Positions 48,803 to 57,033 of a stretch of DNA of 64,000 nt are shown here, piece after piece. Source of the stretch: SG-bin9 sp049323835 (GTDB lineage Bacteria > Pseudomonadota > Alphaproteobacteria > Rhizobiales > Xanthobacteraceae). Position numbers and translations under genes: made by a program. The stretch is taken from assembly GCA_049323835.1 (NCBI GenBank), contig JBMOOJ010000108.1, positions 9,559 to 73,558 on the forward strand, given 5' to 3'. The notes below the pieces were generated by a model that ran no database searches, was not told where the DNA came from, and was given only the letters and a program-made list of their open reading frames with translations. Every line of letters starts with the position of its first letter. Position 1 is the first letter of the stretch.

Positions 48803-51226
48803 ATGACTGCCACCAAACCCCGGCCGACGATCACGCCTGGCGAAGCGCACAGCTACCCGGTGCTGCCGCTGCGCGACATCGTCGTCTTCCCGCACATGAT
48901 CGTGCCGCTGTTTGTCGGCCGCGAAAAATCCATTCGCGCCCTCGAAGAAGTGATGAAGAACGACGCGCTGATCATGCTGGCGACGCAGAAGAATGCGTCG
49001 GACGACGATCCGAGCCCGGAATCGATTTACGAGATCGGCACGCTCGCCAGCGTTCTGCAGCTCCTGAAGCTGCCTGACGGCACCGTGAAAGTGCTGGTCG
49101 AAGGTCTGTCGCGCGCCCGCGTCGAGAAGTATGCCGGCCGCACCGAATACTACGAGGCGACCGCAGTCGCGCTTGCCGACACCGATGCCAAGTCGGTCGA
49201 GGCGGAAGCGCTCGCGCGCTCGGTCGTGTCCGACTTCGAAAGCTATGTGAAGCTGAACAAGAAGATTTCCGCCGAGGTCGTCGGCGTGGTTCAGCAGATC
49301 ACCGATTTCGCCAAGCTCGGCGACACCGTTGCCTCGCATCTTGCGGTGAAGATTTCCGACCGCCAGGGTATCCTGGAGACGCTGTCGGTCACCCAGCGCC
49401 TCGAGAAGGTGCTCGGGCTGATGGAGAGCGAAATCTCGGTGCTGCAGGTCGAGAAGCGCATTCGCTCGCGCGTCAAGCGCCAGATGGAGAAGACCCAGCG
49501 CGAGTACTATCTCAACGAGCAGATGAAGGCGATCCAGAAGGAGCTCGGCGACGAAGACGGTCGCGACGAGCTGGCCGATCTGGAAGAGAAGATTGCCAAG
49601 ACCAAGCTGTCGAAGGAAGCGCGGGAGAAGGCGCAGCACGAGCTCAAGAAGCTGCGCCAGATGTCGCCGATGTCCGCGGAAGCGACCGTCGTGCGCAACT
49701 ATCTCGACTGGCTGCTCTCGATCCCGTGGGGCAAGAAGTCGAAGGTCAAGAAGGACCTCGCAGCTGCGCAGGACACGCTCGACCATGATCACTACGGGCT
49801 TGAGAAGGTCAAGGACCGCATTGTCGAATATCTCGCCGTGCAGGGCCGCGCCAACAAGCTGACCGGACCGATCCTGTGCCTCGTCGGCCCTCCGGGCGTC
49901 GGCAAGACCTCGCTTGGCAAGTCGATCGCCAAGGCGACCGGCCGCGAGTTCGTGCGCGTGTCGCTCGGCGGCGTGCGGGACGAGGCGGAAATCCGCGGTC
50001 ACCGCCGCACGTATATCGGCTCGATGCCCGGCAAGATCATTCAGTCGATGCGCAAGGCCAAGACCTCGAACCCGCTGTTCCTGCTGGACGAGATCGACAA
50101 GATGGGCGCCGATTTCCGCGGCGATCCGTCGTCGGCCCTGCTTGAGGTGCTCGACCCCGAGCAGAACGGCACGTTCAACGATCACTACCTCGAGGTCGAC
50201 TACGACCTGTCGAACGTGATGTTCATCACGACCGCGAATACGCTGAATATTCCCGGCCCGCTGATGGACCGCATGGAGATCATCCGGATCGCCGGCTACA
50301 CCGAAACCGAGAAAGTCGAGATTGCCCGCAAGCATCTCATCCCGAGCGCGATCGGCAAGCACGGCCTCGACTCCAAGGAATGGTCGATCGACGACGATGC
50401 CTTGTTGTTCCTGATCCGTCGCTACACCCGCGAAGCGGGCGTGCGTAACCTCGAACGCGAGATTTCCTCGCTGGCCCGCAAGGCCGTGAAGGAGTTGACG
50501 CTCTCGAAGAAGAAGTCGATTAGGGTCACGGAGAAGGTGGTCGAGGAGTATCTCGGCGTGCCGAAGTACCGGTTCGGCGAGATCGATGCGGAAGATCAGG
50601 TTGGCGTGGTCACGGGTCTGGCATGGACCGATGTGGGTGGCGAGCTGCTCACCATCGAAAGCGTCATGATGCCTGGCAAGGGCCGCATGACCGTTACCGG
50701 CAACCTGCGCGATGTGATGAAGGAATCGATCTCGGCGGCGGCGTCTTACGTCCGCTCGCGTGCGGTGACCTTCGGCATCGAGCCGCCGCTGTTCGACCGC
50801 CGCGACATCCACGTGCACGTGCCGGAAGGCGCGACGCCGAAGGACGGCCCGTCGGCGGGCGTGGCGATGGCCACCACCATCGTCTCGGTGCTTACCGGCA
50901 TTCCGATCCGGCATGACATCGCCATGACCGGCGAGATCACGCTGCGGGGCCGTGTGCTGCCGATCGGCGGACTGAAGGAGAAGCTCCTGGCTGCTTCCCG
51001 CGGCGGCATCAAGACGGTCTTGATCCCCGAGGACAACGCCAAGGACCTCACGGAGATTTCCGACGCCATCAAGGGCGGTCTGGAAATCATCCCGGTTTCG
51101 CGGATGGACGAGGTGATCGCCAAGGCTCTGGTGCGCAAGCCAGAGCCGATCGAATGGGAAGAGAATGCCGCGCCGCCGCCGAAGGCGGACGGCGAGGAGG
51201 CGTCGGGCGGGCTTACGGCTCACTAA
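48803..51226 (+). CDS. lon: ATP-dependent protease Lon (LonA)
   Basis: An 807-residue soluble LonA protease. The start MTATKPRPTITPGEAHSYPV is preceded by AAGGA; Met two codons earlier is too close to it. The N-terminal LON domain is followed by a coiled-coil middle, an AAA module with GPPGVGKTSLGKSIA (Walker A) and LLDEIDKM, then the peptidase domain with the Ser-Lys dyad at Ser684 (GPSAGVAM) and about Lys727 (GGLKEKLL). It degrades misfolded and regulatory proteins. It follows clpX and is followed by a strong terminator, so it forms its own transcript. Confidence 0.97.
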   Translation: MTATKPRPTITPGEAHSYPVLPLRDIVVFPHMIVPLFVGREKSIRALEEVMKNDALIMLATQKNASDDDPSPESIYEIGTLASVLQLLKLPDGTVKVLVEGLSRARVEKYAGRTEYYEATAVALADTDAKSVEAEALARSVVSDFESYVKLNKKISAEVVGVVQQITDFAKLGDTVASHLAVKISDRQGILETLSVTQRLEKVLGLMESEISVLQVEKRIRSRVKRQMEKTQREYYLNEQMKAIQKELGDEDGRDELADLEEKIAKTKLSKEAREKAQHELKKLRQMSPMSAEATVVRNYLDWLLSIPWGKKSKVKKDLAAAQDTLDHDHYGLEKVKDRIVEYLAVQGRANKLTGPILCLVGPPGVGKTSLGKSIAKATGREFVRVSLGGVRDEAEIRGHRRTYIGSMPGKIIQSMRKAKTSNPLFLLDEIDKMGADFRGDPSSALLEVLDPEQNGTFNDHYLEVDYDLSNVMFITTANTLNIPGPLMDRMEIIRIAGYTETEKVEIARKHLIPSAIGKHGLDSKEWSIDDDALLFLIRRYTREAGVRNLEREISSLARKAVKELTLSKKKSIRVTEKVVEEYLGVPKYRFGEIDAEDQVGVVTGLAWTDVGGELLTIESVMMPGKGRMTVTGNLRDVMKESISAAASYVRSRAVTFGIEPPLFDRRDIHVHVPEGATPKDGPSAGVAMATTIVSVLTGIPIRHDIAMTGEITLRGRVLPIGGLKEKLLAASRGGIKTVLIPEDNAKDLTEISDAIKGGLEIIPVSRMDEVIAKALVRKPEPIEWEENAAPPPKADGEEASGGLTAH

Positions 51227-51248
51227 CGACGTCTGCCAGTTGCTACCA

Positions 51249-51279
51249 AAGGCCGCCGGTCATTCCGGCGGCCTTTTTC
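51249..51279 (+). terminator. Terminator of lon
   Basis: AAAGGCCGCCGG at 51249-51260 pairs with CCGGCGGCCTTT at 51266-51277 around TCATT, with a T-run at 51275-51279. A 12-bp stem 22 bp after the lon stop. Confidence 0.92.
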
Positions 51280-51341
51280 TTATGTATCCCCCTTGAGCCG
51301 CCCCCTGCGTCATAGCGTAGAGCCGGGAGAGGAGGTGCCGG

Positions 51342-52421
51342 ATGAGCGAGATGCGAAGTGAACATTGGCTCGGCGCAAACGAGTGCGCGGCCGCGATCGG
51401 TCTGTCAAAACGGGCGCTCCGGCTCTACGAGGAGCGTGGGCTGATCAAGCCGCGGCGGACCGAGAAGGGCTGGCGGCTGTACGGTGCGGGCGAAATCGCC
51501 CGGCTGCACGAAATCCTGGCTTTGAAACAGCTTGGGTTCAGCCTTCAGCGCATCACCGCGCTGCTGCATGACAAGTCGATCAATCTCGAGCACGTCCTCG
51601 GTATGCAACAAACGCTGCTGACCGAACAGCGCGAGCGGGCCGAGCAAGGACTGATCCTTGTCGGGGCCGCACGGGCGAAGCTCGCGGCCGGCGCCGCCCT
51701 AACCAGCGACGAGCTGATCAAACTGGCCAAGGAGGCAAACATGAAAGAGACTCCGACGGACCCCGTCGCCTGGCGGCGCTACGAGCAGGCGCGGCCGCGT
51801 ACCGAAACAACGATCAATCCGCGCCTTTTCCGGCACTATGAAGGCTTCTATCGTCATCCGTCCGGACTGACGATGACGGTGAGCGGTGAGGATGGCCGCT
51901 TCCTCCTGCAGCTGTCCGGGCAACCGAAAGTCGAGATGTTTCCCGAAAGCGAAACCAAATTCTTCCTGAAGGTGGTTCCGGCGCAGATCACGTTCTCGCC
52001 GGACAGGGACGGGATCGTTGATACGCTCATCCTGCATCAAGGCGGCCACGACACCGTTGCATCGCGGATCACGCCCGCCGAAGCGAAGCGTTATGCCGAC
52101 GAGCTCGAAGACCGGATCAGGAGCGGAACGCCGCATCCGCAAAGTGAAGCAACGCTGCGCCACGTGATCGAGGAGCAGCAGCGCGGCCATACACGGTTCG
52201 ACTTGATGAGCGAGGAACTCGCCGCGCTGGTGCGTGAGCAATTGCCTATGGTGGAGGCGGAGCTTCAGTCCAAGGGGCCGCTACGCGGGCTCGATTTCCG
52301 CAAGGTCGGGCAGGGCGGTGTGGATGTCTACGATGCCGCATTCGCCAAGGGCATCATGGAGTGCGGCATCGGCCTTGCTGGCGACGGCAAGATCTATACG
52401 CTCTGGATGGTTCCGGCGTGA
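51342..52421 (+). CDS. MerR-family regulator fused to a DUF3471-like beta domain
   Basis: A 359-residue protein. Residues about 8-75 form a MerR helix-turn-helix with wing (GLSKRALRLYEERGLIKPRRTEKGWRLYGAGEIARL), followed by the coiled-coil helix typical of MerR (LHDKSINLEHVLGMQQTLLTEQRERAEQGL). From about 165 a second domain (FRHYEGFYRHPSGLTMTVSG through PESETKFFLKVVPAQITF) resembles the C-terminal DUF3471 domain of beta-lactamase-like proteins, and the last 100 residues are unassigned. It may bind an unknown ligand with the beta domain. Its position beside the lon gene is not informative. Confidence 0.75.
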   Translation: MSEMRSEHWLGANECAAAIGLSKRALRLYEERGLIKPRRTEKGWRLYGAGEIARLHEILALKQLGFSLQRITALLHDKSINLEHVLGMQQTLLTEQRERAEQGLILVGAARAKLAAGAALTSDELIKLAKEANMKETPTDPVAWRRYEQARPRTETTINPRLFRHYEGFYRHPSGLTMTVSGEDGRFLLQLSGQPKVEMFPESETKFFLKVVPAQITFSPDRDGIVDTLILHQGGHDTVASRITPAEAKRYADELEDRIRSGTPHPQSEATLRHVIEEQQRGHTRFDLMSEELAALVREQLPMVEAELQSKGPLRGLDFRKVGQGGVDVYDAAFAKGIMECGIGLAGDGKIYTLWMVPA

Positions 52422-52543
52422 GGCTCATGGCACGCTGCGTGACGCCGTTGTGTCTACCGGGCCACGAGCACCTGGAGATGCGTCGCAGCCACGACAGGCC
52501 GCGCTTGCGTTCACCGGGCGGGCGGGGCTAAACAGCCTTTGAC

Positions 52544-52620
52544 GGGCGGTTAGCTCAGCTGGTTAGAGCATCTCGTTTACACCGAGAGGGTCCGCGGTTC
52601 GAATCCGTGACCGCCCACCA
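52544..52620 (+). tRNA. tRNA-Val (anticodon TAC)
   Basis: A 77-base cloverleaf: acceptor GGGCGGT with ACCGCCC, the D-arm with AGCTCAGCTGGTTAGAGC, the anticodon stem around TTTACAC (anticodon TAC), the T-arm with TTCGAAT, discriminator A and encoded CCA. It lies 17 bp before the end of the convergent pepT gene. Confidence 0.96.
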
Positions 52621-52637
52621 TCGTCGACGCACGCCGC

Positions 52638-53888
52638 TCACGCACGCTCTTCCCAGATCATGGCGAGATGAACGATGGTGCGGACCGCTGCCTCCATGTC
52701 CTGCACGCTCACCCATTCCTGCCGCGAGTGGAAGGCGTGTTCGCCGGCGAAGATGTTCGGGCAGGGCAGGCCCATGAACGACAATCGTGAGCCGTCGGTT
52801 CCGCCGCGGATGCTGCCGCGCCTTGGTGTCAGCCCGGCGCGCTTGATCGCTTCCACCGCGTAATCCGCCACCTGTGGATGCTGGTCCAGCACCACTTTCA
52901 TGTTGCGGTACTGCTGGGTGACGGTGAGTTCGGCGGTCGAATTCGGAAAGCCCTTCATCACGTCATCGATGATTGCTTGCAGCAACGCTTCCTTCTGGTG
53001 CAGTCCGTCCTCGGTGAAGTCGCGGACGATCAGGTTGAGCTGCGCCGCTTCGAGCGTTCCTGAGAGGCCGGTGACGTGGAGAAAGCCGTCACGGCCTTCA
53101 GTCGTTTCCGGCGAGCAAGTATCTTTTGGCAACCGCTCGACGATCGCAGCGGCGATCTTCACCGCGTGCTCCATCTTGCCCTTGGCGAAGCCCGGATGGG
53201 TCGCGACGCCGGTGATCGCGATGCTGGCTCCGTCGGCGGAGAACGTTTCGTCCTCGATCGTTCCCGCGCTTTCGCCGTCCATGGTGTAACCGAAGTCTGC
53301 ACCGAGCTTCCTCATATCGGCCTTGTCGACGCCGCGGCCGATCTCTTCATCGGGTGTGAACAGAATCTTGATGGTGCCGTGCTTGATCTCGGGATTCGCG
53401 GTCAAAAACAGTGCCGCGTCCATGATCTCGGCGATGCCGGCCTTGTTGTCGGCGCCGAGGAGGGTGGTGCCGTCGGTGGTGATGATGTCATGACCGATCT
53501 GGTGCGTCAGTGCCGGATGATCCTTGAAGCGGATGACCTGCGAGGGATCGCCGGGCAGGATCATGTCCTGGCCCCGATAGTTCTTCACGATCTGCGGCTT
53601 GACGTTCTCGCCGGAACAATCGGGCGAGGTATCCATGTGCGAGCAGAAGCAGATCACCGGCACCTTTTTCGCCGTGTTGGCCGGAATCGTCGCGTAGACG
53701 TAGCCGTGCTGATCGAGATGCGCGTCGGCGAGGCCGAAGGCGCGCAGCTCTTCCGCCAGCAGACGGCCGAGGTTTTTCTGCTTCTCCGTGGACGGACAGG
53801 TGGGAGAGGAGGCGTCCGACTGAGTGTCGATCGTCACATAGCGCAGGAAGCGTTCGGTGACGGTGTGCTTGAATGCGATGCTGCTCAT
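52638..53888 (-). CDS. pepT: Peptidase T (tripeptide aminopeptidase)
   Basis: A 416-residue M20 metallopeptidase, near the E. coli length. Metal and catalytic residues are in ICFCSHMDTSPDCSG near residue 80 (HxD), LGADNKAGIAEIMDA near 145 (D), FTPDEEIGRGV near 178 (EE) and the late RGGTDGSRLSFMGLPCPN near 350, then AFHSRQEWVSV with the last His. It releases the N-terminal residue of tripeptides in the cytoplasm. A single gene on the minus strand. Confidence 0.95.
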   Translation of the reverse strand: MSSIAFKHTVTERFLRYVTIDTQSDASSPTCPSTEKQKNLGRLLAEELRAFGLADAHLDQHGYVYATIPANTAKKVPVICFCSHMDTSPDCSGENVKPQIVKNYRGQDMILPGDPSQVIRFKDHPALTHQIGHDIITTDGTTLLGADNKAGIAEIMDAALFLTANPEIKHGTIKILFTPDEEIGRGVDKADMRKLGADFGYTMDGESAGTIEDETFSADGASIAITGVATHPGFAKGKMEHAVKIAAAIVERLPKDTCSPETTEGRDGFLHVTGLSGTLEAAQLNLIVRDFTEDGLHQKEALLQAIIDDVMKGFPNSTAELTVTQQYRNMKVVLDQHPQVADYAVEAIKRAGLTPRRGSIRGGTDGSRLSFMGLPCPNIFAGEHAFHSRQEWVSVQDMEAAVRTIVHLAMIWEERA

Positions 53889-53965
53889 GCCGCCATCTTA
53901 GCGGCTGCCGGCGCTTGCACCATCGCCGAGATGTCATGACCCCGAAGATGTCATGATCCTGAAAC

Positions 53966-54002
53966 GAAAACGCCACCCCGTCCATTTGGAACGAGGTGGC
54001 GT
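53966..54002 (-). terminator. Terminator of the HU-like gene
   Basis: ACGCCACC at 53970-53977 pairs with GGTGGCGT at 53995-54002. Read on the minus strand the stem is followed by TTTTCGTTTC, giving a Rho-independent terminator 34 bp past the HU-like gene's stop. Confidence 0.8.
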
Positions 54003-54035
54003 AAACCAGATGTGTGAAGCGAGTAGACGTCTGGA

Positions 54036-54335
54036 TCAGACGGCTTCCTTCAGCTCCTTGGCGGCGCGGAAAGCGACCTTCTTGCTGGCCTTGATGTGAA
54101 TCTGTTCGCCGGTGGCGGGGTTGCGGCCCATGCGGGCAGCGCGCTTGCGAACCTGGAGGATGCCGAGGCCGACAATGCGAATGCGCTCGCCCTTCTTCAG
54201 GTGCTTGGTGATACGGGTCACCATGTCGCCGAGAATCGCCTCGGTCTGCTTCTTCGACAATTCATGCTCGTCGGCCAGCGCTGCTGCGAGATGCTTCAAC
54301 GTGATGGTCGCCGGGGTCGCTGCTTTCTTCGCCAT
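54036..54335 (-). CDS. HU-family DNA-binding protein
   Basis: A 99-residue histone-like protein. The N-terminal helical half (TLKHLAAALADEHELSKKQTEAILGDMV) forms the dimer base and the C-terminal half has the DNA-binding beta arm, here VGLGILQVRKRAARMGRNPATGEQIHIKASKKVAFRAAKELKEAV. The first residues MAKKAATPAT are Lys/Ala-rich. It resembles HU but the arm segment GILQVRKRAARMGRNPATG differs from the common GFGTFSVKERAARTGRNPQTG pattern by Leu and Gln substitutions. It bends DNA and compacts the nucleoid. Gene order after lon fits the usual hup position. Confidence 0.92.
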   Translation of the reverse strand: MAKKAATPATITLKHLAAALADEHELSKKQTEAILGDMVTRITKHLKKGERIRIVGLGILQVRKRAARMGRNPATGEQIHIKASKKVAFRAAKELKEAV

Positions 54336-54574
54336 ATTGGCCCTCCTTCGTTAATTGCGGCTCAAGAAAATGAGGCGTCACAGGGCTTAGTTGATTCGGC
54401 TCATTCCTGCCTATGCTGTTTTGCCTGTAAACAGGGGATTATTTGCATCGACTTTCCAGAAAGCGCCGCCCCACAGGCAGAATCGGCACCCCCTTCATTT
54501 GGATCGGGTATTTCTTGACTTGTGAGAGGGGCGCATTTAAGTCCCAGCATCGCTGCAGGGCCTCCCGGCCCGAT

Positions 54575-54651
<77 letters not shown>

Positions 54652-55033
54652 GCAATTTCAACCACTTGCCTGCCGTCTTGTGTTCAAGAGTGTCAGTTGG
54701 CCACGTCGCCGTGACGCCGCTCGTCAGGTCTTTGTTCCAGAAACGGGACTCGTTGCGCCGGCTTCATCGGCTGTCGGATGATCGCGGTTCCACGTTTGGA
54801 AGCACCAGCGCCCGATCTGCTGTCGTATCGGCGGAATGACAACGCCGAGTCTTGACGCGCGATTCCGGCCGCCCAGCGGACGCTGAAAACGCAAGGCTTG
54901 ACCGCAACTTGGCTGTGGACGGCGTCAAATTACCTTGTCTTGCGCCACCTGTTGCACTGCGCTAATCCAGAACAGTTCCAAAACGTTTCGCGAATCCCGC
55001 GAAGCGATTTTCGCGCTTGAGGAAAAGGGCCCC
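54652..55033. other. Upstream region of the nuo operon
   Basis: These 382 bases lie between tRNA-Asp and nuoA and must hold the operon promoter. A possible pair is TTGCGC (54940-54945) with CTAATC (54962-54967), 16 bases apart; TTGACC at 54898 has no good partner. A short repeat TTCGC/GCGAA is at about 54989-55005. No credible gene. Confidence 0.45.
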
Positions 55034-55411
55034 ATGAGCGGCAATCTGGGCGGCATCTTGCAGACCTATCTGCCTCTGGTGGTGTTTATAGGCGTCGCCA
55101 CCCTGATCGGTCTCGTGCTGCTGATCGCGCCCTTCATCGTCGCCTATCAGCAGCCGGATCCGGAAAAACTGTCCGCATACGAATGCGGCTTCAATGCGTT
55201 CGATGATGCACGCATGAAGTTCGACGTGCGGTTTTATCTGGTCGCGATCCTTTTCATCATTTTCGATCTCGAAGTCGCGTTCCTGTTTCCGTGGGCGGTG
55301 GCGTTCGGGAAACTTGGCGCAACCGGCTTCTGGTCGATGATGGTGTTCCTCGCGGTGCTGACGGTCGGCTTCGCCTATGAATGGAAGAAGGGCGCGCTCG
55401 AATGGGATTGA
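55034..55411 (+). CDS. nuoA: NADH-quinone oxidoreductase subunit A
   Basis: A 125-residue membrane subunit of complex I, beginning MSGNLGGILQTYLPLVVFIG with GAGGA nine bases upstream. Three membrane helices are seen, with the conserved EKLSAYECGFNAFDDARMKFDVRFYLVAILFIIFDLEVAFLFPWA region between the first and second. It is part of the proton-pumping arm. The last ten bases overlap nuoB. Confidence 0.97.
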   Translation: MSGNLGGILQTYLPLVVFIGVATLIGLVLLIAPFIVAYQQPDPEKLSAYECGFNAFDDARMKFDVRFYLVAILFIIFDLEVAFLFPWAVAFGKLGATGFWSMMVFLAVLTVGFAYEWKKGALEWD

Positions 55412-55980
55412 GCCCCAATCAAACCGTGATCTCGAAGCCGGCCACCGGCATTCTTGATCCGTCGACCGGCAAACCAGTCGGCGCCGACGACCGCTTCTTC
55501 ATGGAAGTGAACAGCGAGCTCGCCGACAAGGGCTTCTTCGTCACTGCGACCGACGACCTGATCACGTGGGCGCGCACCGGCTCGCTGATGTGGATGACCT
55601 TCGGTCTTGCCTGCTGCGCGGTCGAAATGATGCAGATGTCGATGCCGCGCTATGACGCGGAGCGCTTCGGCTTCGCACCGCGCGCGTCGCCGCGTCAGTC
55701 CGACGTCATGATCGTCGCCGGCACGCTAACCAACAAGATGGCGCCGGCGCTGCGCAAGGTCTATGACCAGATGCCGGAGCCGCGCTACGTCATCTCGATG
55801 GGGTCGTGCGCCAACGGCGGCGGCTACTATCACTATTCGTATTCGGTGGTGCGCGGCTGCGATCGCATCGTGCCAGTCGACATTTACGTACCGGGTTGCC
55901 CGCCGACTGCCGAAGCGCTGCTATACGGCGTGATGCTGTTGCAGAAGAAAATCCGCCGCGTCGGCACGATCGAGCGGTGA
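55402..55980 (+). CDS. nuoB: NADH-quinone oxidoreductase subunit B
   Basis: A 192-residue peripheral subunit carrying the N2 iron-sulfur cluster: adjacent Cys pair in GLACCAVEMMQ near residue 70, then GSCANGGGYYHYSYSVVRGC and YVPGCPPTAEAL. The start is the ATG inside the end of nuoA, a ten-base overlap that couples the two. The N-terminal part (MGLSPNQTVISKPATGILDP) is a longer-than-E. coli extension typical of alphaproteobacteria and mitochondria. Confidence 0.97.
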   Translation: MGLSPNQTVISKPATGILDPSTGKPVGADDRFFMEVNSELADKGFFVTATDDLITWARTGSLMWMTFGLACCAVEMMQMSMPRYDAERFGFAPRASPRQSDVMIVAGTLTNKMAPALRKVYDQMPEPRYVISMGSCANGGGYYHYSYSVVRGCDRIVPVDIYVPGCPPTAEALLYGVMLLQKKIRRVGTIER

Positions 55981-55984
55981 TGCA

Positions 55985-56587
55985 ATGAGCGAAGCCCTCA
56001 CCACACTCGGCGAAGCGATCGTGACCGACCTTGGCGGCAAGGCCACGGGCTTCTCGATCGCCGCCGGTGAGCTCAACGTCGCGGTGAAAGCCGAAAGCAT
56101 CATCGAGGTCGTGCGCTTCCTGCGCGACGATCCGCGCTGCCGCTTCGTCAACATCATCGACGTGACTGCGGTCGACTATCCCGGCCGCGATCCGCGTTTC
56201 GATGTCGTCTATCATTTCCTGTCGCCGTACACGAACACGCGCATCCGTCTGCACGCGGCGGCGAGCGAGACGACGCAGGTGCCCTCGATCATCGGCGAGT
56301 TTCCCGGCGCCGACTGGTTCGAGCGGGAGACCTACGATCTGTACGGCGTGATCTTCACCGGTCACCCGGACATGCGCCGGCTGCTGACCGATTATGGTTT
56401 CGACGGTCACCCGCTGCGCAAAGATTTTCCGCTGACCGGCTTCGTCGAAGTCCGCTACGACGATCAGGAGAAGCGGGTGCTGTACGAGCCGGTGAAGCTC
56501 AACCAGGAATTCCGCAAGTTCGATTTCCTCTCGCCATGGGAAGGCGCGGACTATCCGCTGCCGGGAGATGAGAAGGCGAAGTCATGA
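55985..56587 (+). CDS. nuoC: NADH-quinone oxidoreductase subunit C
   Basis: A 200-residue hydrophilic subunit. The signature WFERETYDLYGVIFTGHPDMRRLLTDYGFDGHPLRKDFP near residues 120-160 is diagnostic of the 30-kDa subunit. It is separate from nuoD, as in alphaproteobacteria and mitochondria, rather than fused as in E. coli. It starts 4 bp after nuoB and its stop overlaps the start of the GFA gene (ATGA). Confidence 0.97.
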   Translation: MSEALTTLGEAIVTDLGGKATGFSIAAGELNVAVKAESIIEVVRFLRDDPRCRFVNIIDVTAVDYPGRDPRFDVVYHFLSPYTNTRIRLHAAASETTQVPSIIGEFPGADWFERETYDLYGVIFTGHPDMRRLLTDYGFDGHPLRKDFPLTGFVEVRYDDQEKRVLYEPVKLNQEFRKFDFLSPWEGADYPLPGDEKAKS

Positions 56588-57033
56588 GCGCAGATTCGAC
56601 GACGCCCGTATCCGGTGGCTGCCTGTGCGGCGCGGTTCGCTACACAGCCAACGCCAAATCGCTGCATGTGGACACATGCCATTGCAGCATGTGCCGCAAA
56701 TGGACGGCGGGGCCGATGTTTGCGCTTGATTGCGGCGGCAGCGTCAAGGTCGAAAATCCGGATGCGCTCGGCGTCTATCGCTCGTCCGATTGGGCCGAGC
56801 GATGCTTCTGCAAGACCTGCGGTACGTCGCTGTTCTACCGGCTCGTCGACAAGCCGTTCTATGCGGTGTCCGCCGAGACGGTCGACAACAACGACGGCTT
56901 CGTGCTCACGACGCAAATCTTTGTCGATGAGAAGCCGGCCTATTACGAGTTCGCCAACAAGACCAAGATGATGACCGGAGCGGATGTGATCGCCGCGTTC
57001 AGCGCCGCGGACGCCGGCGGACAACACTCATGA
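56584..57033 (+). CDS. GFA-family (glutathione-dependent formaldehyde-activating-like) protein inside the nuo operon
   Basis: A 149-residue protein with the GFA/CENP-V zinc-binding fold: GGCLCGAVRY (Cys13, Cys15), CHCSMCRKW near residue 37 (three Cys) and CFCKTCGTSLFYR near 78 (three Cys). Seven to eight Cys match the two-zinc pattern of the family. Members were named for glutathione-dependent formaldehyde handling, but most have no proven activity. It overlaps nuoC and nuoD by four bases (ATGA) at each end, so it is translationally coupled within complex I synthesis. Confidence 0.88.
   Translation: MSADSTTPVSGGCLCGAVRYTANAKSLHVDTCHCSMCRKWTAGPMFALDCGGSVKVENPDALGVYRSSDWAERCFCKTCGTSLFYRLVDKPFYAVSAETVDNNDGFVLTTQIFVDEKPAYYEFANKTKMMTGADVIAAFSAADAGGQHS

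Noticed and set aside
48665..51223. An 852-residue open frame on the minus strand across lon
   Set aside because: It is an antisense shadow of lon: composition is Arg/His/Asp-rich and lacks any domain, whereas the plus frame is a full LonA.
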